Positions 35,006 through 42,750 of a stretch of DNA of 64,000 bases are shown here, piece after piece. Under the pieces are notes generated by a model. It was not told where the DNA came from, did no database searches, and saw only the letters and a program-made list of their open reading frames with translations. The DNA comes from Aphrophora alni (Eukaryota; Arthropoda; Insecta; Hemiptera; Aphrophoridae). The stretch is from the NCBI GenBank assembly GCA_963513935.1, contig OY740767.1:154510431-154574430 (forward strand), given 5' to 3'. The position numbers and the translations under genes are program-made. Positions within the stretch are counted from its first letter, which is position 1; each line of letters begins with the position of its first letter.

Positions 35006-35707
35006 TTAAATACGAGACCCATTTCTACGTAAATGCAATCGGACAGAAACCGATTCTTCTCGGAAATTTATAGGTACTCCGTTCTGATCTCTAAGGCTTA
35101 CGGTGATGTTATGAATGGTTTTCACGTTGACGGGTAAATATATTACAGTCGTCGGTATTTCGACAATCTTGTACCCCGGAGCCACTTGTGGGTAAAACTC
35201 GTGTATATTGTGTGACTCTTTTCCATTTTGAAATGACCCAGTTACAATATTACACTCAACTCTAATAACATTCACTCTTATAATATCGACGGGGAGCTCA
35301 GATTCGTGTTTTCGGTTGGCTGATAAATCCCCATTATTGAATCCGAGTAATTTTCCGATAGATCCGTCTTTAAAATGTATAGTCTTTGAACACTTAAGTT
35401 CCGCTTTAAGTGTGTTATTGTTCGGCTTGAGTGAAAATGCAATCTCCGGCGACAGATGTGATTTGATATATTTTTCAATATCCTCAATTTCGTACGAACC
35501 TGTCGGTATATTAACGGTCACTTCATAATTATCGTTTTGATCTTCACCGAGATACAATTTATTGTTAATTCCTTCTTCGATATTGGGAATGGAATTGTAC
35601 ACAGCAAGATCAATGAGACCGATTTCCCACTCTCCATAGGATAGATCAATCGGTGGAAAGAAATCACACCAAAGTGTAGAACTATTTCCGTTTAAAACAA
35701 TACTCAT
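35006..35707 (-). CDS. minor capsid (penton-like) protein
   Basis: I place the start at the ATG at 35707, giving 233 residues, since it overlaps the protease stop as ATGA and begins the conserved part. An upstream in-frame triplet at 35740 would add 11 hydrophobic residues but is not needed. Blocks such as 'GEWEIGLIDLAVYNSIPNIE', 'NNKLYLGEDQND', 'IPTGSYEIEDIEKYIKSHL' and 'IGKLLGF' recall the single-jelly-roll minor capsid protein of Polinton-like elements. This protein forms pentons at capsid vertices. It sits between protease and major capsid genes, as expected. Confidence 0.75.
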   Translation of the reverse strand: MSIVLNGNSSTLWCDFFPPIDLSYGEWEIGLIDLAVYNSIPNIEEGINNKLYLGEDQNDNYEVTVNIPTGSYEIEDIEKYIKSHLSPEIAFSLKPNNNTLKAELKCSKTIHFKDGSIGKLLGFNNGDLSANRKHESELPVDIIRVNVIRVECNIVTGSFQNGKESHNIHEFYPQVAPGYKIVEIPTTVIYLPVNVKTIHNITVSLRDQNGVPINFREESVSVRLHLRRNGSRI

Positions 35708-36063
35708 GATAATAGAAACTTTAAGCACAAATGTCCACATACGACTGAAGTGTAACTTTGATGTCGCTTGTAATTATAGTGAATATTAGCGTTGGAACCA
35801 AAATATCTAGTCAGTTCGAGTGGAGGTCTAAGATTTCCAAAACTGTCATAATACTCTACATTTTCACCGCGCTTTTTATAACACACCCAATGTGTACCTT
35901 CACCCGTGCTACTATCGAGGTTGACAATGGCGGATTCGTTTTTCAACGGTCCCATCGGGGGAAGATTGTCCCTCATAAAAACACCTCTGAAATACGGTAT
36001 CCTCACGGCATATTTTTCTAAATCTATATTTGTTAACGGTCTGTTTGGTAATGAATCAATCAA
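35704..36063 (-). CDS. adenain-like cysteine protease, no ATG start
   Basis: The frame encodes an adenovirus-type maturation protease. His58 in 'GEGTHWVCY', Asp73 in 'YYDSFGN', Gln102 and Cys109 in 'SVVCGHLCLKF' form the usual H-D-Q-C set. The ~119-residue product is shorter than adenain (about 200). The first in-frame ATG is at residue 30, inside the conserved 'YFRGVFMRDNLP' region, so it is unlikely to be the start. The frame opens only at a TAA at 36075-36073. Starting at TTG (36063) overlaps the PLA2 stop, or the protease may be made by a -1 shift from the PLA2 frame at the A9 run 36074-36066. It matures capsid proteins in this group. Confidence 0.85.
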   Translation of the reverse strand: MIDSLPNRPLTNIDLEKYAVRIPYFRGVFMRDNLPPMGPLKNESAIVNLDSSTGEGTHWVCYKKRGENVEYYDSFGNLRPPLELTRYFGSNANIHYNYKRHQSYTSVVCGHLCLKFLLS

Positions 36064-36641
36064 ACTTTTTTTTTATTGATCTTCTTCTCCTTGGTTTTGC
36101 TACTGCCTTTTAGTCCCCTGCCTTTTGGATACGGTTTGAGATACAAGCCAGTGCCTTTTGCATATGGTTTGAGATACAGACCGCTGCCTTTTTGATACGG
36201 ATTGAGATACAATGCCCCACCCAACAAGAGACGATTCGACTTTTTCCCACCTCCCAATTTGGATTTCGCTTTCATGGCTGTTGTTACAGCCCACGCTGCT
36301 GCCCGTTCACCCATAGACGCGTTACCCGATTTGACTCGACTCCAAGCCCGTTCTGCTAAAATTTTGTCCGCTTCTCTACGATGCTCCGAATCACTGTATT
36401 TGCTGTACGCTATATCGTGCTCTTTACACGCTTCGTCCAGCGGATTTACTCCTTTATCACCTCGGGCTAACCTCTCGGCTAGTTTTGTACCCGGACCGCA
36501 ATAGTTGTAAGAGGGTAAATGGAGTTCTACAGGCAATAGATCTATAGCCTTGTTTAAAACCTTATCACCAACGCTTAAAATTCCAGAAACGAGACCACGC
36601 CCCTTTTTGACTCTTTTTGATGTTGTTCGTCCCTTTGCCAT
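36060..36641 (-). CDS. parvovirus-type phospholipase A2 protein
   Basis: 193 residues from an ATG at 36641. A basic N-terminus (KRVKKGRG) precedes the Ca-binding loop 'YCGPGTKL' (47-54) and the catalytic 'DEACKEHDIAY' (His75-Asp76). This is the PLA2 of parvovirus VP1, which breaches endosomal membranes during entry. The C-terminal part is basic and carries three 11-residue repeats, 'LYLNPYQKGSG', 'LYLKPYAKGTG' and 'LYLKPYPKGRG', then a Lys-rich tail suited to DNA binding or nuclear import. It lies among capsid and protease genes, so it is probably a virion component. It ends in an A9 run just before TGA (see protease). Confidence 0.9.
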   Translation of the reverse strand: MAKGRTTSKRVKKGRGLVSGILSVGDKVLNKAIDLLPVELHLPSYNYCGPGTKLAERLARGDKGVNPLDEACKEHDIAYSKYSDSEHRREADKILAERAWSRVKSGNASMGERAAAWAVTTAMKAKSKLGGGKKSNRLLLGGALYLNPYQKGSGLYLKPYAKGTGLYLKPYPKGRGLKGSSKTKEKKINKKKV

Positions 36642-36660
36642 TTCTATACTGAATCAATAC

Positions 36661-37632
36661 TCAAGGTTGCAACGTATTTATGGTGTCGTCGCTCCACACC
36701 ATACGCCAATGACTAAATGTATCTTTAGGAGTATCGACTTTACTATACTGCTTTTTAATCATATGTGCGAGATCAATCAATTCCTTTCGCCATTTGTTGT
36801 CTAATGTGTTCACTCTCTTACTGCATGCTTTTAATGATTCAGCTACAGTTGTTTTAATAGCCTGTACTAATTGGGCTCGTGTGATGGCATCACTATCCGT
36901 AACACCGTCGGCAATATTACAAATACGTTTTGAAGAGGCATCAAAGCAGTCTTTTGTTTTATCTCTGAGTAGAGCACGATCTATAATCAACGTCATCAAT
37001 TCTTCAAGCTGTTGAAAGTTGATTGCATCCAAGCTGCTAGTACCATCCTTCACGTTGGACAGTTTTTTACCGCCACAGTTCCAACCGTTACTGTTCAACG
37101 GTATTACTTTGCTGTCCACATAGTATTTGTTGGCTGCGTCTTCCGCGTGTATTTGGGTTTTTACATTGCATATATAGCTATTTTGAGCGTCAAATTTATT
37201 GTGCGAATTTTTCCCAATAAAGTACATTCTAGCATATTTCACGTTTAAGCCATCGCCTTCCTCTAGAGGAGTACCAATATCCTGTAGACGATAACTTTTA
37301 AAGTCATAGCCACTATTTAGTTTAACTGGTATCAACGATTCGAGATATCCTTTTGTCACAGCATCATCATTGTCTTTCGGTTTAGCTAAACCGCCTATAG
37401 GTCTCCGGCTTGCGTCATATCGTTTCCTCTTGTCATCAAACATTAAACACTTTGTTTCTAATTGGTTAAGGGTGACCGCATCGGTTTCAGAGCGTGCTGT
37501 AGCTACATTATGTAACAATTTACCTCCTATATCATAGTCTCCCTCTGGTGTAAGGTTAAACCCTACACCTTTAGGACCTATTTTTCCGTTGGAGGCGCCA
37601 CTCTTATAACGTCCAAACTTGTCGACACTCAT
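36661..37632 (-). CDS. fiber-like protein with six repeats
   Basis: 323 residues from an ATG at 37632, overlapping the upstream stop as ATGA. Six repeats of about 25-40 residues (near 34-59, 72-98, 111-135, 149-173, 186-210 and 231-256) share the plan 'l.nv..p....DAv....l', for instance 'KLLHNVATARSETDAVTLNQ' and 'KRICNIADGVTDSDAITRAQ'. This plan is common in trimeric phage tail fibers. A helical C-terminal region (about 255-300) with a Trp-rich end could be the tip or an anchor. A virion fiber used in host-cell attachment is the natural reading, inferred from repeat shape and context. Confidence 0.7.
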   Translation of the reverse strand: MSVDKFGRYKSGASNGKIGPKGVGFNLTPEGDYDIGGKLLHNVATARSETDAVTLNQLETKCLMFDDKRKRYDASRRPIGGLAKPKDNDDAVTKGYLESLIPVKLNSGYDFKSYRLQDIGTPLEEGDGLNVKYARMYFIGKNSHNKFDAQNSYICNVKTQIHAEDAANKYYVDSKVIPLNSNGWNCGGKKLSNVKDGTSSLDAINFQQLEELMTLIIDRALLRDKTKDCFDASSKRICNIADGVTDSDAITRAQLVQAIKTTVAESLKACSKRVNTLDNKWRKELIDLAHMIKKQYSKVDTPKDTFSHWRMVWSDDTINTLQP

Positions 37633-38612
37633 CGTATTAATGTTCTAATTTTTGCAATTCCAGCGCCTTTTATAATTCCAGCTTCTTTTAGTTCTTCTAT
37701 AATAGAAGCTATCTCATTTGCATGTCCCGTGTGTCCTGCATCGTGAGATGCCAACAAATGTCTCAGTCTGTCACACAACTCATTCGGATCGTCCCAGTAT
37801 GAATATCCTCTACCGCTAACTTTTTTAGGAGGGAATAACTGCTCTATAATGTTTCTATATTTCATAGATTTGTTACGATTAACTTGTCCGTTCGGATCGT
37901 ATAATCTTTTGTGTGCACTGGATCTCACACAGATATCCCTATACGCTCGTAAATCGGCCTCGGTATATATGTCATCATCGGGTATACGCTTAAACACCAA
38001 CTCGTACAATCCGGGCGTCCCTTTATAGTGAACTCCGTCAATTATAATCTCACCATCGTCCGATAACTGAAGAGTCTTGTTACCGATCATCATAGAGTCG
38101 GCTCCGATTTTCGGCCCGTAACTGTGATCTATATTCTGACTACCGGTGGTATCTTTAATCATTTTGAGCATATATTTTCGTGCCAGTGGATGTGCGAAAG
38201 TACTGTTTACCCATTTTTCAGATTCACTTTGCCCTACAGGTGTTGACAATAGTTCCCTTACACTGGGCTGCGGTCGGTCCGGAGTCTCTGCAATTATTTC
38301 GGTATCCACAAAATCAACACTGGGAGTAGCCGGTACTTCCCCCCACTCTTCATTTTTCTCTTCCTCACTCTCGCTGCTCCACTCATTCGCTATTTCCGTC
38401 TTTTCATCCAACTCTTCTTCTTCTTCGGGTTTAATTTCTTGTTTCGGCAAAAACACTCCACTCTTCTGCAACTCTTTAATTATCGGTGTGTATTTCTTAG
38501 TATACATTCGTTCCTCTTCGACCTCTCCATACCTCAACTGTCTGTACTTTTTCTTTATAGCCTTGCGCAATCTGGCTATCTCCAGCGTTAGATGCTCTCT
38601 CTTCCCGGACAT
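37629..38612 (-). CDS. conserved acidic protein, DUF8207-like (tentative)
   Basis: I take the ATG at 38612 (327 residues). The longer frame to 38636 would start at TTG. An N-terminal basic helix (residues 1-40) is followed by a Glu-rich stretch (about 65-95). The C-terminal half has 'YGPKIGADSMMIGNKTLQLS' and 'GTPGLYELVFKRIPDDDIYT', then 'YRDICVRSSAHKRLY' and 'KYRNIIEQLFPPKK'. This matches my memory of a domain named DUF8207 in insect and spider proteins that accompany F54H12.2-like capsid genes. The function is unknown. The coiled, charged N-terminus and position next to the ATPase suggest an assembly or DNA-handling role. Confidence 0.65.
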   Translation of the reverse strand: MSGKREHLTLEIARLRKAIKKKYRQLRYGEVEEERMYTKKYTPIIKELQKSGVFLPKQEIKPEEEEELDEKTEIANEWSSESEEEKNEEWGEVPATPSVDFVDTEIIAETPDRPQPSVRELLSTPVGQSESEKWVNSTFAHPLARKYMLKMIKDTTGSQNIDHSYGPKIGADSMMIGNKTLQLSDDGEIIIDGVHYKGTPGLYELVFKRIPDDDIYTEADLRAYRDICVRSSAHKRLYDPNGQVNRNKSMKYRNIIEQLFPPKKVSGRGYSYWDDPNELCDRLRHLLASHDAGHTGHANEIASIIEELKEAGIIKGAGIAKIRTLIR

Positions 38613-38655
38613 CTTGTAGAATGACGTTTGTTGCAAGTATCAAGCCTTTTGTACC

Positions 38656-39348
38656 TTAAAAATCTGTTACAATTCGATCAAAACCAATTCTAAATCTTCC
38701 ATTCTCCGGTTCACTGTCCTTATCTATTACAATGAATCCATGTTTATCTTTCCACGCGGATGCACAAATGTTTTTAAATGCACTAAACACCATGTCAGTG
38801 TTTACGTGTTCATTGTAAATGTGTCGTAAATTGAGATCGTCCTGCTTGAAAAGGACCAAGAGATTGGCATTGTCTCGAATCAATTGTTTGGGAATCCTGC
38901 TGTACGTCTGTCCTAAGTAGAAGGAATCTATATTATTGTGACGTCCCATGGTGAAATAGTTACGTATATTGTCGTGTTTCTCGCAAGCTATGTCGTCAAA
39001 AATTATTATCGAATTTGGCTCCGCTTCACTAGGATGGATGACATTTTCATTGTCAGTGAATGTGTAATAACCAATTTCTTTGGTATTTCCCAGTATAGTT
39101 TCCAAAAACTTGTACTTTGGCTGCTGGAGTGATTTAGAAAATACATAGACGTTGGCAAATTTCAGGCCATTTGGATTGAAGAGTAAATTAAATAGCACAT
39201 TAGTCTTGCCACTGTTTGATGGGCCGCACACTATAGATCGAACTGTGTTTGGTAATAAAGAACTGTGACGGTGCATTGTTGACCCGTCTCCTGCAACAAC
39301 GTCAAAGTTTCTTACACGTAGTTTATCCACTGTGTTTTTTAAACGCAT
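38656..39348 (-). CDS. FtsK/HerA-type genome-packaging ATPase
   Basis: 230 residues from an ATG at 39348. Walker A is 'GPSNSGKT' at 42-49 and Walker B 'SIIIFDD' at 113-119. The following 'YLGQTYSRIPKQLIRDNANL' block is typical of A32-like viral packaging ATPases. These motors pump the genome into the preformed capsid. Length is usual for the Polinton group. It lies 56 bp downstream of integrase. All key residues are present, so it is likely intact. Confidence 0.9.
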   Translation of the reverse strand: MRLKNTVDKLRVRNFDVVAGDGSTMHRHSSLLPNTVRSIVCGPSNSGKTNVLFNLLFNPNGLKFANVYVFSKSLQQPKYKFLETILGNTKEIGYYTFTDNENVIHPSEAEPNSIIIFDDIACEKHDNIRNYFTMGRHNNIDSFYLGQTYSRIPKQLIRDNANLLVLFKQDDLNLRHIYNEHVNTDMVFSAFKNICASAWKDKHGFIVIDKDSEPENGRFRIGFDRIVTDF

Positions 39349-39404
39349 TACGCAACGTTTGTCTAAATACTGTGGAAAACTAACAGTGTTATCCTATTAA
39401 ATAC

Positions 39405-40322
39405 CTAAACAACAAGCTTGGTTTTATCAATCCAACTATCGTGTTCCTTGTCAAACCCTAACCACCGCACCAGTACTTTGTTACCCTTTTTGCGTAATAC
39501 TTTTTCAACAAGATATACATTGCCGATCTTTGACTCGCTTAATTCTTCGGCATAGAACCCTCCTTTCAGAATGTCACCTTTCGAGTCTTGTAGAATGTAC
39601 GTTACAGGATTGGTCGGTACAACAGCGTACACGGTCAACACTTCGTTTGTCCAGTTGGGTAGATATCCTTTAGCAAAAGTCTTTTTAAATTTCGATATTC
39701 TAACTTTGTCGTCCACTTTGAATCGCGCCAGTGCTTTTGTACTCTTGCGTGCTATTTTGTCCAGTAACATTTTCTCATGCTTTTTCAACACTTGAGCGGG
39801 TTTCATGCCAATAGTGCTGTGCACAGTGTTATTGTATGTCTTTACTACGTTTTTCAGCAGCTCCAACCACTCGTAACTACCGCGTGCCGTAAATTCACGC
39901 CACATTATATTTTTCAAAGTACGATTCAGACGCTCCACCATAGACGCTTTCTTGTCTGAAAAAGTGGCGTAGTGATTTATATTGTATTTTTTCATTAATC
40001 TTTTCACATGCGTATTGAAAAACTCCTTCCCCTGATCGGTCTGAAAGTTATTCATAGGATGTTTTTTCAGTATCGGTTCTAGCGCTATAGATACGTCTAG
40101 AGCAGACTTTGTCTTTAGTGGTAACGCAATCGCAAATTTTGTTAGACAATTTATCATTGTCAGTATATATTTGTAGCCTTGGTTTTCCTTAGCATATGGA
40201 ATCATTTCCACAAGATCGGCTTGATAAAGGTCATTAACTCCTTTCAGCGTCACACCTCGGGTTTTGAAATTTCTTCGCGCGGGCTTGTGAAGTTCCGCCG
40301 CAATGGCTCGTCTTACATCCAT
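39405..40322 (-). CDS. rve integrase with C-terminal chromodomain
   Basis: 305 residues from an ATG at 40322. It opens with 'LHKPARRNFKTRGV', then the retroviral-integrase-like core with Asp36 (YQADLVEM), Asp96 (FQTDQGKEF) and Glu130 (SMVERLNRTLK), the complete DDE triad. Residues about 268-303 ('VEKVLRKKGNKVLVRWLGFD', then EHDSW) form a chromodomain, which may steer insertion to particular chromatin. The N-terminal HHCC zinc domain of longer integrases is absent. It joins the TIR ends to target DNA and accounts for the 6-bp GTGGGG duplication. It resembles the protein known as transposon-derived F54H12.3. Confidence 0.92.
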   Translation of the reverse strand: MDVRRAIAAELHKPARRNFKTRGVTLKGVNDLYQADLVEMIPYAKENQGYKYILTMINCLTKFAIALPLKTKSALDVSIALEPILKKHPMNNFQTDQGKEFFNTHVKRLMKKYNINHYATFSDKKASMVERLNRTLKNIMWREFTARGSYEWLELLKNVVKTYNNTVHSTIGMKPAQVLKKHEKMLLDKIARKSTKALARFKVDDKVRISKFKKTFAKGYLPNWTNEVLTVYAVVPTNPVTYILQDSKGDILKGGFYAEELSESKIGNVYLVEKVLRKKGNKVLVRWLGFDKEHDSWIDKTKLVV

Positions 40323-40355
40323 TATGTAAATGAATGTGTTTACAGTTTCGTGGCA

Positions 40356-40733
40356 CTATTTATTACCTGGAGATACTCTTGTGCACGTAACCTCGAAATT
40401 ATCGCTGCTTGTTCCCGCCTCACCGTTGCTTTGGATTAATCCGCCAAATATTGTCCATAAAAGATCCGCAGAGATGTCGGAAGCTTTACGAAAAGCAACG
40501 TATCCAGGTGTCTTTGTTTTAAAATTGAGACTAGTAAACGTAAAGCCCAACAAATCACCATCAGCTGATCCATTTTTCATTTTGTCCACCAAACATTCAA
40601 AGCCTCTTTTTATCCAATCAATTTCCGTCACATTCTCGGGTGGTGGATGAAATTTAAACTGAATTTTAGTCCTTACAGTACGAAATTTTTTCGTCTCCCT
40701 ACTTTGCGAGGAAACAATGTAAATTGGCTCCAT
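40356..40733 (-). CDS. short ORF resembling the N-terminal region of Polinton polymerase B
   Basis: The ATG at 40733 gives 125 residues; a TTG at 40745 would add four. The sequence 'IDWIKRGFECLVDKM', 'LLGFTFTSLNF', 'GYVAFRKASDISADLLWTIF' and 'LIQSN', ending in VSPG, recalls the segment that precedes the exonuclease domain in protein-primed polymerases of Polinton-type elements, with its '.QSN' and 'P.G' landmarks. It stops 33 bp before integrase, so no polymerase domain follows. A donor-like CAG|GTAATA lies at its last codons and could allow splicing. It is either a stump left after polymerase loss or a separate small protein. Confidence 0.5.
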   Translation of the reverse strand: MEPIYIVSSQSRETKKFRTVRTKIQFKFHPPPENVTEIDWIKRGFECLVDKMKNGSADGDLLGFTFTSLNFKTKTPGYVAFRKASDISADLLWTIFGGLIQSNGEAGTSSDNFEVTCTRVSPGNK

Positions 40734-40909
40734 AGCTCTTTTCAAGTAGTCGTGTGAGTCACCTTGTTTTAACTCTGGTCGTGCTACACTGCCAGTAACC
40801 CGACTGTGGACACTACTTTTGTTTAGTCAAGGGAATTGGCCCCGGTTATTCCATCACGTGACCAATGCTGTCACTTCAACGCACACGCGCTCTGTTGGGA
40901 GGTGGTGGG

Positions 40910-41145
40910 GGATTTGGGTTGACAAATCGGTTGCTAAAAGTATATTTCGGTTGGAAAATCGGTTGGTAAAAGTATATTTCGGTTGGAAAGTCGGTTGGTA
41001 AAAATATATTTCGGTTGGTAAATCGGTTGGTAAAAGTATATTTTGGTTGGTTAATCGGTTGTTAAAAGTATATTTCGGTTGGTAAAAGTATATTTCGGCT
41101 GGTAAATCGGTTGGTAAAAATATATTTCGGTTGTTAAATAGTGAC
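40910..41145. repeat. short-repeat array, right TIR
   Basis: Mirror of 30541-30785. 'cggttggtaaaagtatattt' alternates with 'cggttggtaaatcggttgg'. It lies close to the start of the gene cluster, where repeated factor-binding or origin-like elements would be plausible. Confidence 0.8.
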
Positions 41146-41338
41146 AAGACTAACACCCGTGTGGGCTGTGGTAAGCATTGGTTTAGGCAAAAGTAGGAAC
41201 TTTAATAAGTCTAGGTTAACATTCTTTTAGGTCTAACACGATACATAAACACATGTGCTACACCCTGGTAGACAGTGGGTCAAACGTTGGGTCGGAACCC
41301 CCGGCCCTTACCTTACAACCTCGAGGTACGAGCTATAC

Positions 41339-41405
41339 CCGTACCGTAAGGCGTACGCGAGTTTTTCGCGCGCGCGCGAAAAACTCGGTACGCCTTACGG
41401 TACGG
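41339..41405. repeat. 67-nt palindrome, right TIR
   Basis: An exact mirror of 30282-30348, with the single unpaired base preserved on the corresponding arm. Confidence 0.85.
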
Positions 41406-41669
41406 ATTTGTGTTTGTGTCCTTGTAATAGCTGTGTCTGCCTTCCGAACCAATCCGGCTAGACCAGTCAGAACCTGTCTAAACACACCTGTGACCTTGGA
41501 ATCGTAGCCGAAACGAGATACCCGAAAGCGACCCCCTTCTTACCTACGACTGGTAGCATTACGTCACAGTCGGGGCAGGGGGCGGGGGGTATGGGGAGGG
41601 GGTATGGGTGTACTCAACAACATGGTGACTTATATAATACATTAAATATACAATTTGTAATACTGTGCA

Positions 41670-41735
41670 TGATAGCTCAGTCGGTAGCGTGTCTGCCTTC
41701 AAATCTTAACTTCACAGGTTCGAATCCCACTAGGG
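41670..41735 (+). pseudogene. tRNA-like block with A and B boxes, right TIR
   Basis: A box TAGCTCAGTCGG at 41673-41684 and B box GGTTCGAATCC at 41717-41727. Stems other than part of the D arm do not pair. It points outward, toward the element tip. Confidence 0.6.
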
Positions 41736-41835
41736 AAGAAAAAATTTACGTCACTGATGGATGGTGGGGAGGGGGAAACAGCAAATTACGTGTGCAATGC
41801 ATTACGTCACAGGCGGGGGCAAGGGGTATGGGGGA

Positions 41836-42086
41836 CAAAATGGCGTCTGTGGTGGGCAAGGATTGGGTAAAACAACAAAATGGCGTGCGGGGGAGGGGCA
41901 ACGGGGAGGGGGCAGGGGGGCAACAAAATGGCGTCTCCAGGAGGATGGTGAGCAAGGATTGGGTAAAACAACAAAATGGCGTGCGGGGGAGGGGCAACGG
42001 GGAGGGGGCAATGGGGAGGGGGCAACAAAATGGCGTCTCCAGGGGGAGGGGCAATGACGTCTACCAGGTGGGGGCAACAAAATGGC
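41836..42086 (-). promoter_or_regulatory. GCCATTTTG array, right TIR
   Basis: The mirror of 29601-29851, read on the plus strand as CAAAATGGC. It lies in a very G-rich stretch (G3-G5 runs every few bases up to 42235) that could form G-quadruplexes near the tip. Confidence 0.4.
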
Positions 42087-42260
42087 GGGCAAGGGGGAGG
42101 GGCCAAGGGGAGGGGGCAGGGGGAGGGGATGGTGGGGGCCAAGGGGGAGGGGCAAGGGGAGGGGCCAAGGGGAGGGGGGGTGGGGGCCAAGGGGAGGGGC
42201 CTAGGGGAGGTGGGAGGGGGGCAGCCGCCATGTTGGATCTCAACCGTCGGACACTCTACT

Positions 42261-42266
42261 GTGGGG
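42261..42266. repeat. target-site duplication, right (GTGGGG)
   Basis: An exact copy of 29427-29432. Confidence 0.9.
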
Positions 42267-42750
42267 AATGCCTCTAGAATAATAACCAGTTCATGCGTGG
42301 GTGCTTGCAGGAAGGAAGGGGGGGGGAGCAGAACAAGTGGAACTGTATCCGTGGTACATGAGACAGGCGGCGCCAAACCACATCGGATCTTGTGACTGAC
42401 CACTGAGGGTCAATACTTAAGTTACATTCTAGATTATGAAATCAACACAGGAACTTCTGGCGATTTTAGACATTGAATATATGTCAAAAAATTGTTTTCT
42501 TTTTTGGTCGTTCTGTTCATCTTAACGGTTCAGGAATAATTGGCAAAACATAAAAATGAAACTTAACCGTTATCGTTAAAAATCGATTTCAATCAAATAC
42601 GGTTTAAGCAAAGATGAGTTAATGCCACTAGCGTTGTAACTTAAGAATCTATTTAAATTTTAAAATGTCTTAAAAAAATTAAAACAATACACGAACTTTC
42701 GACATAATGGACCCTTTTACATGCAAGAAATAAACCGTTAAAATTCAGTA
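42267..42750. other. no gene recognised
   Basis: Right flank of the insertion, AT-rich, with no ORF or repeat I can name. Confidence 0.45.

Larger units (their letters stand above)
29433..42260 (-). mobile_element. Polinton/Maverick-type virus-like element without full polymerase B
   Basis: The 12,828-bp element has 6-bp target duplications, 1.5-kb TIRs starting AGTAGAGTGT and ending ACACTCTACT, and minus-strand genes for integrase, packaging ATPase, adenain-like protease and both jelly-roll capsid proteins. That set defines the Polinton/Maverick/adintovirus group. The capsid and integrase resemble the proteins often annotated in invertebrates as 'F54H12.2-like' and 'transposon-derived F54H12.3' (my recollection, not searched). 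TIRs are nearly identical and most genes are open, so the insertion looks recent. A full polymerase B would need about 3 kb and has no place between the genes. Confidence 0.95.
40752..42260. repeat. right terminal inverted repeat
   Basis: The 1,509-bp reverse complement of 29433-30935. All minus-strand genes start just inside this TIR, so it is likely to hold their first promoter. ORFs within it (up to 228 codons) are artefacts of G-rich, repetitive sequence. Confidence 0.95.

Noticed and set aside
35740..35740. Upstream start for the minor capsid gene adding 11 hydrophobic residues (signal peptide-like)
   Set aside because: The ATG at 35707 overlaps the protease stop as at the 37632 boundary and begins the conserved sequence. 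A capsid protein needs no signal peptide.
36202..36504. Plus-strand ORF opposite the PLA2 gene, and similar plus-strand ORFs at 34531-38619
   Set aside because: Each is the complement of a minus-strand gene with clear family motifs.
41665..41740. Functional tRNA gene
   Set aside because: A and B boxes are intact, but the anticodon, T and acceptor stems do not form. A TCA anticodon reading would also be abnormal.
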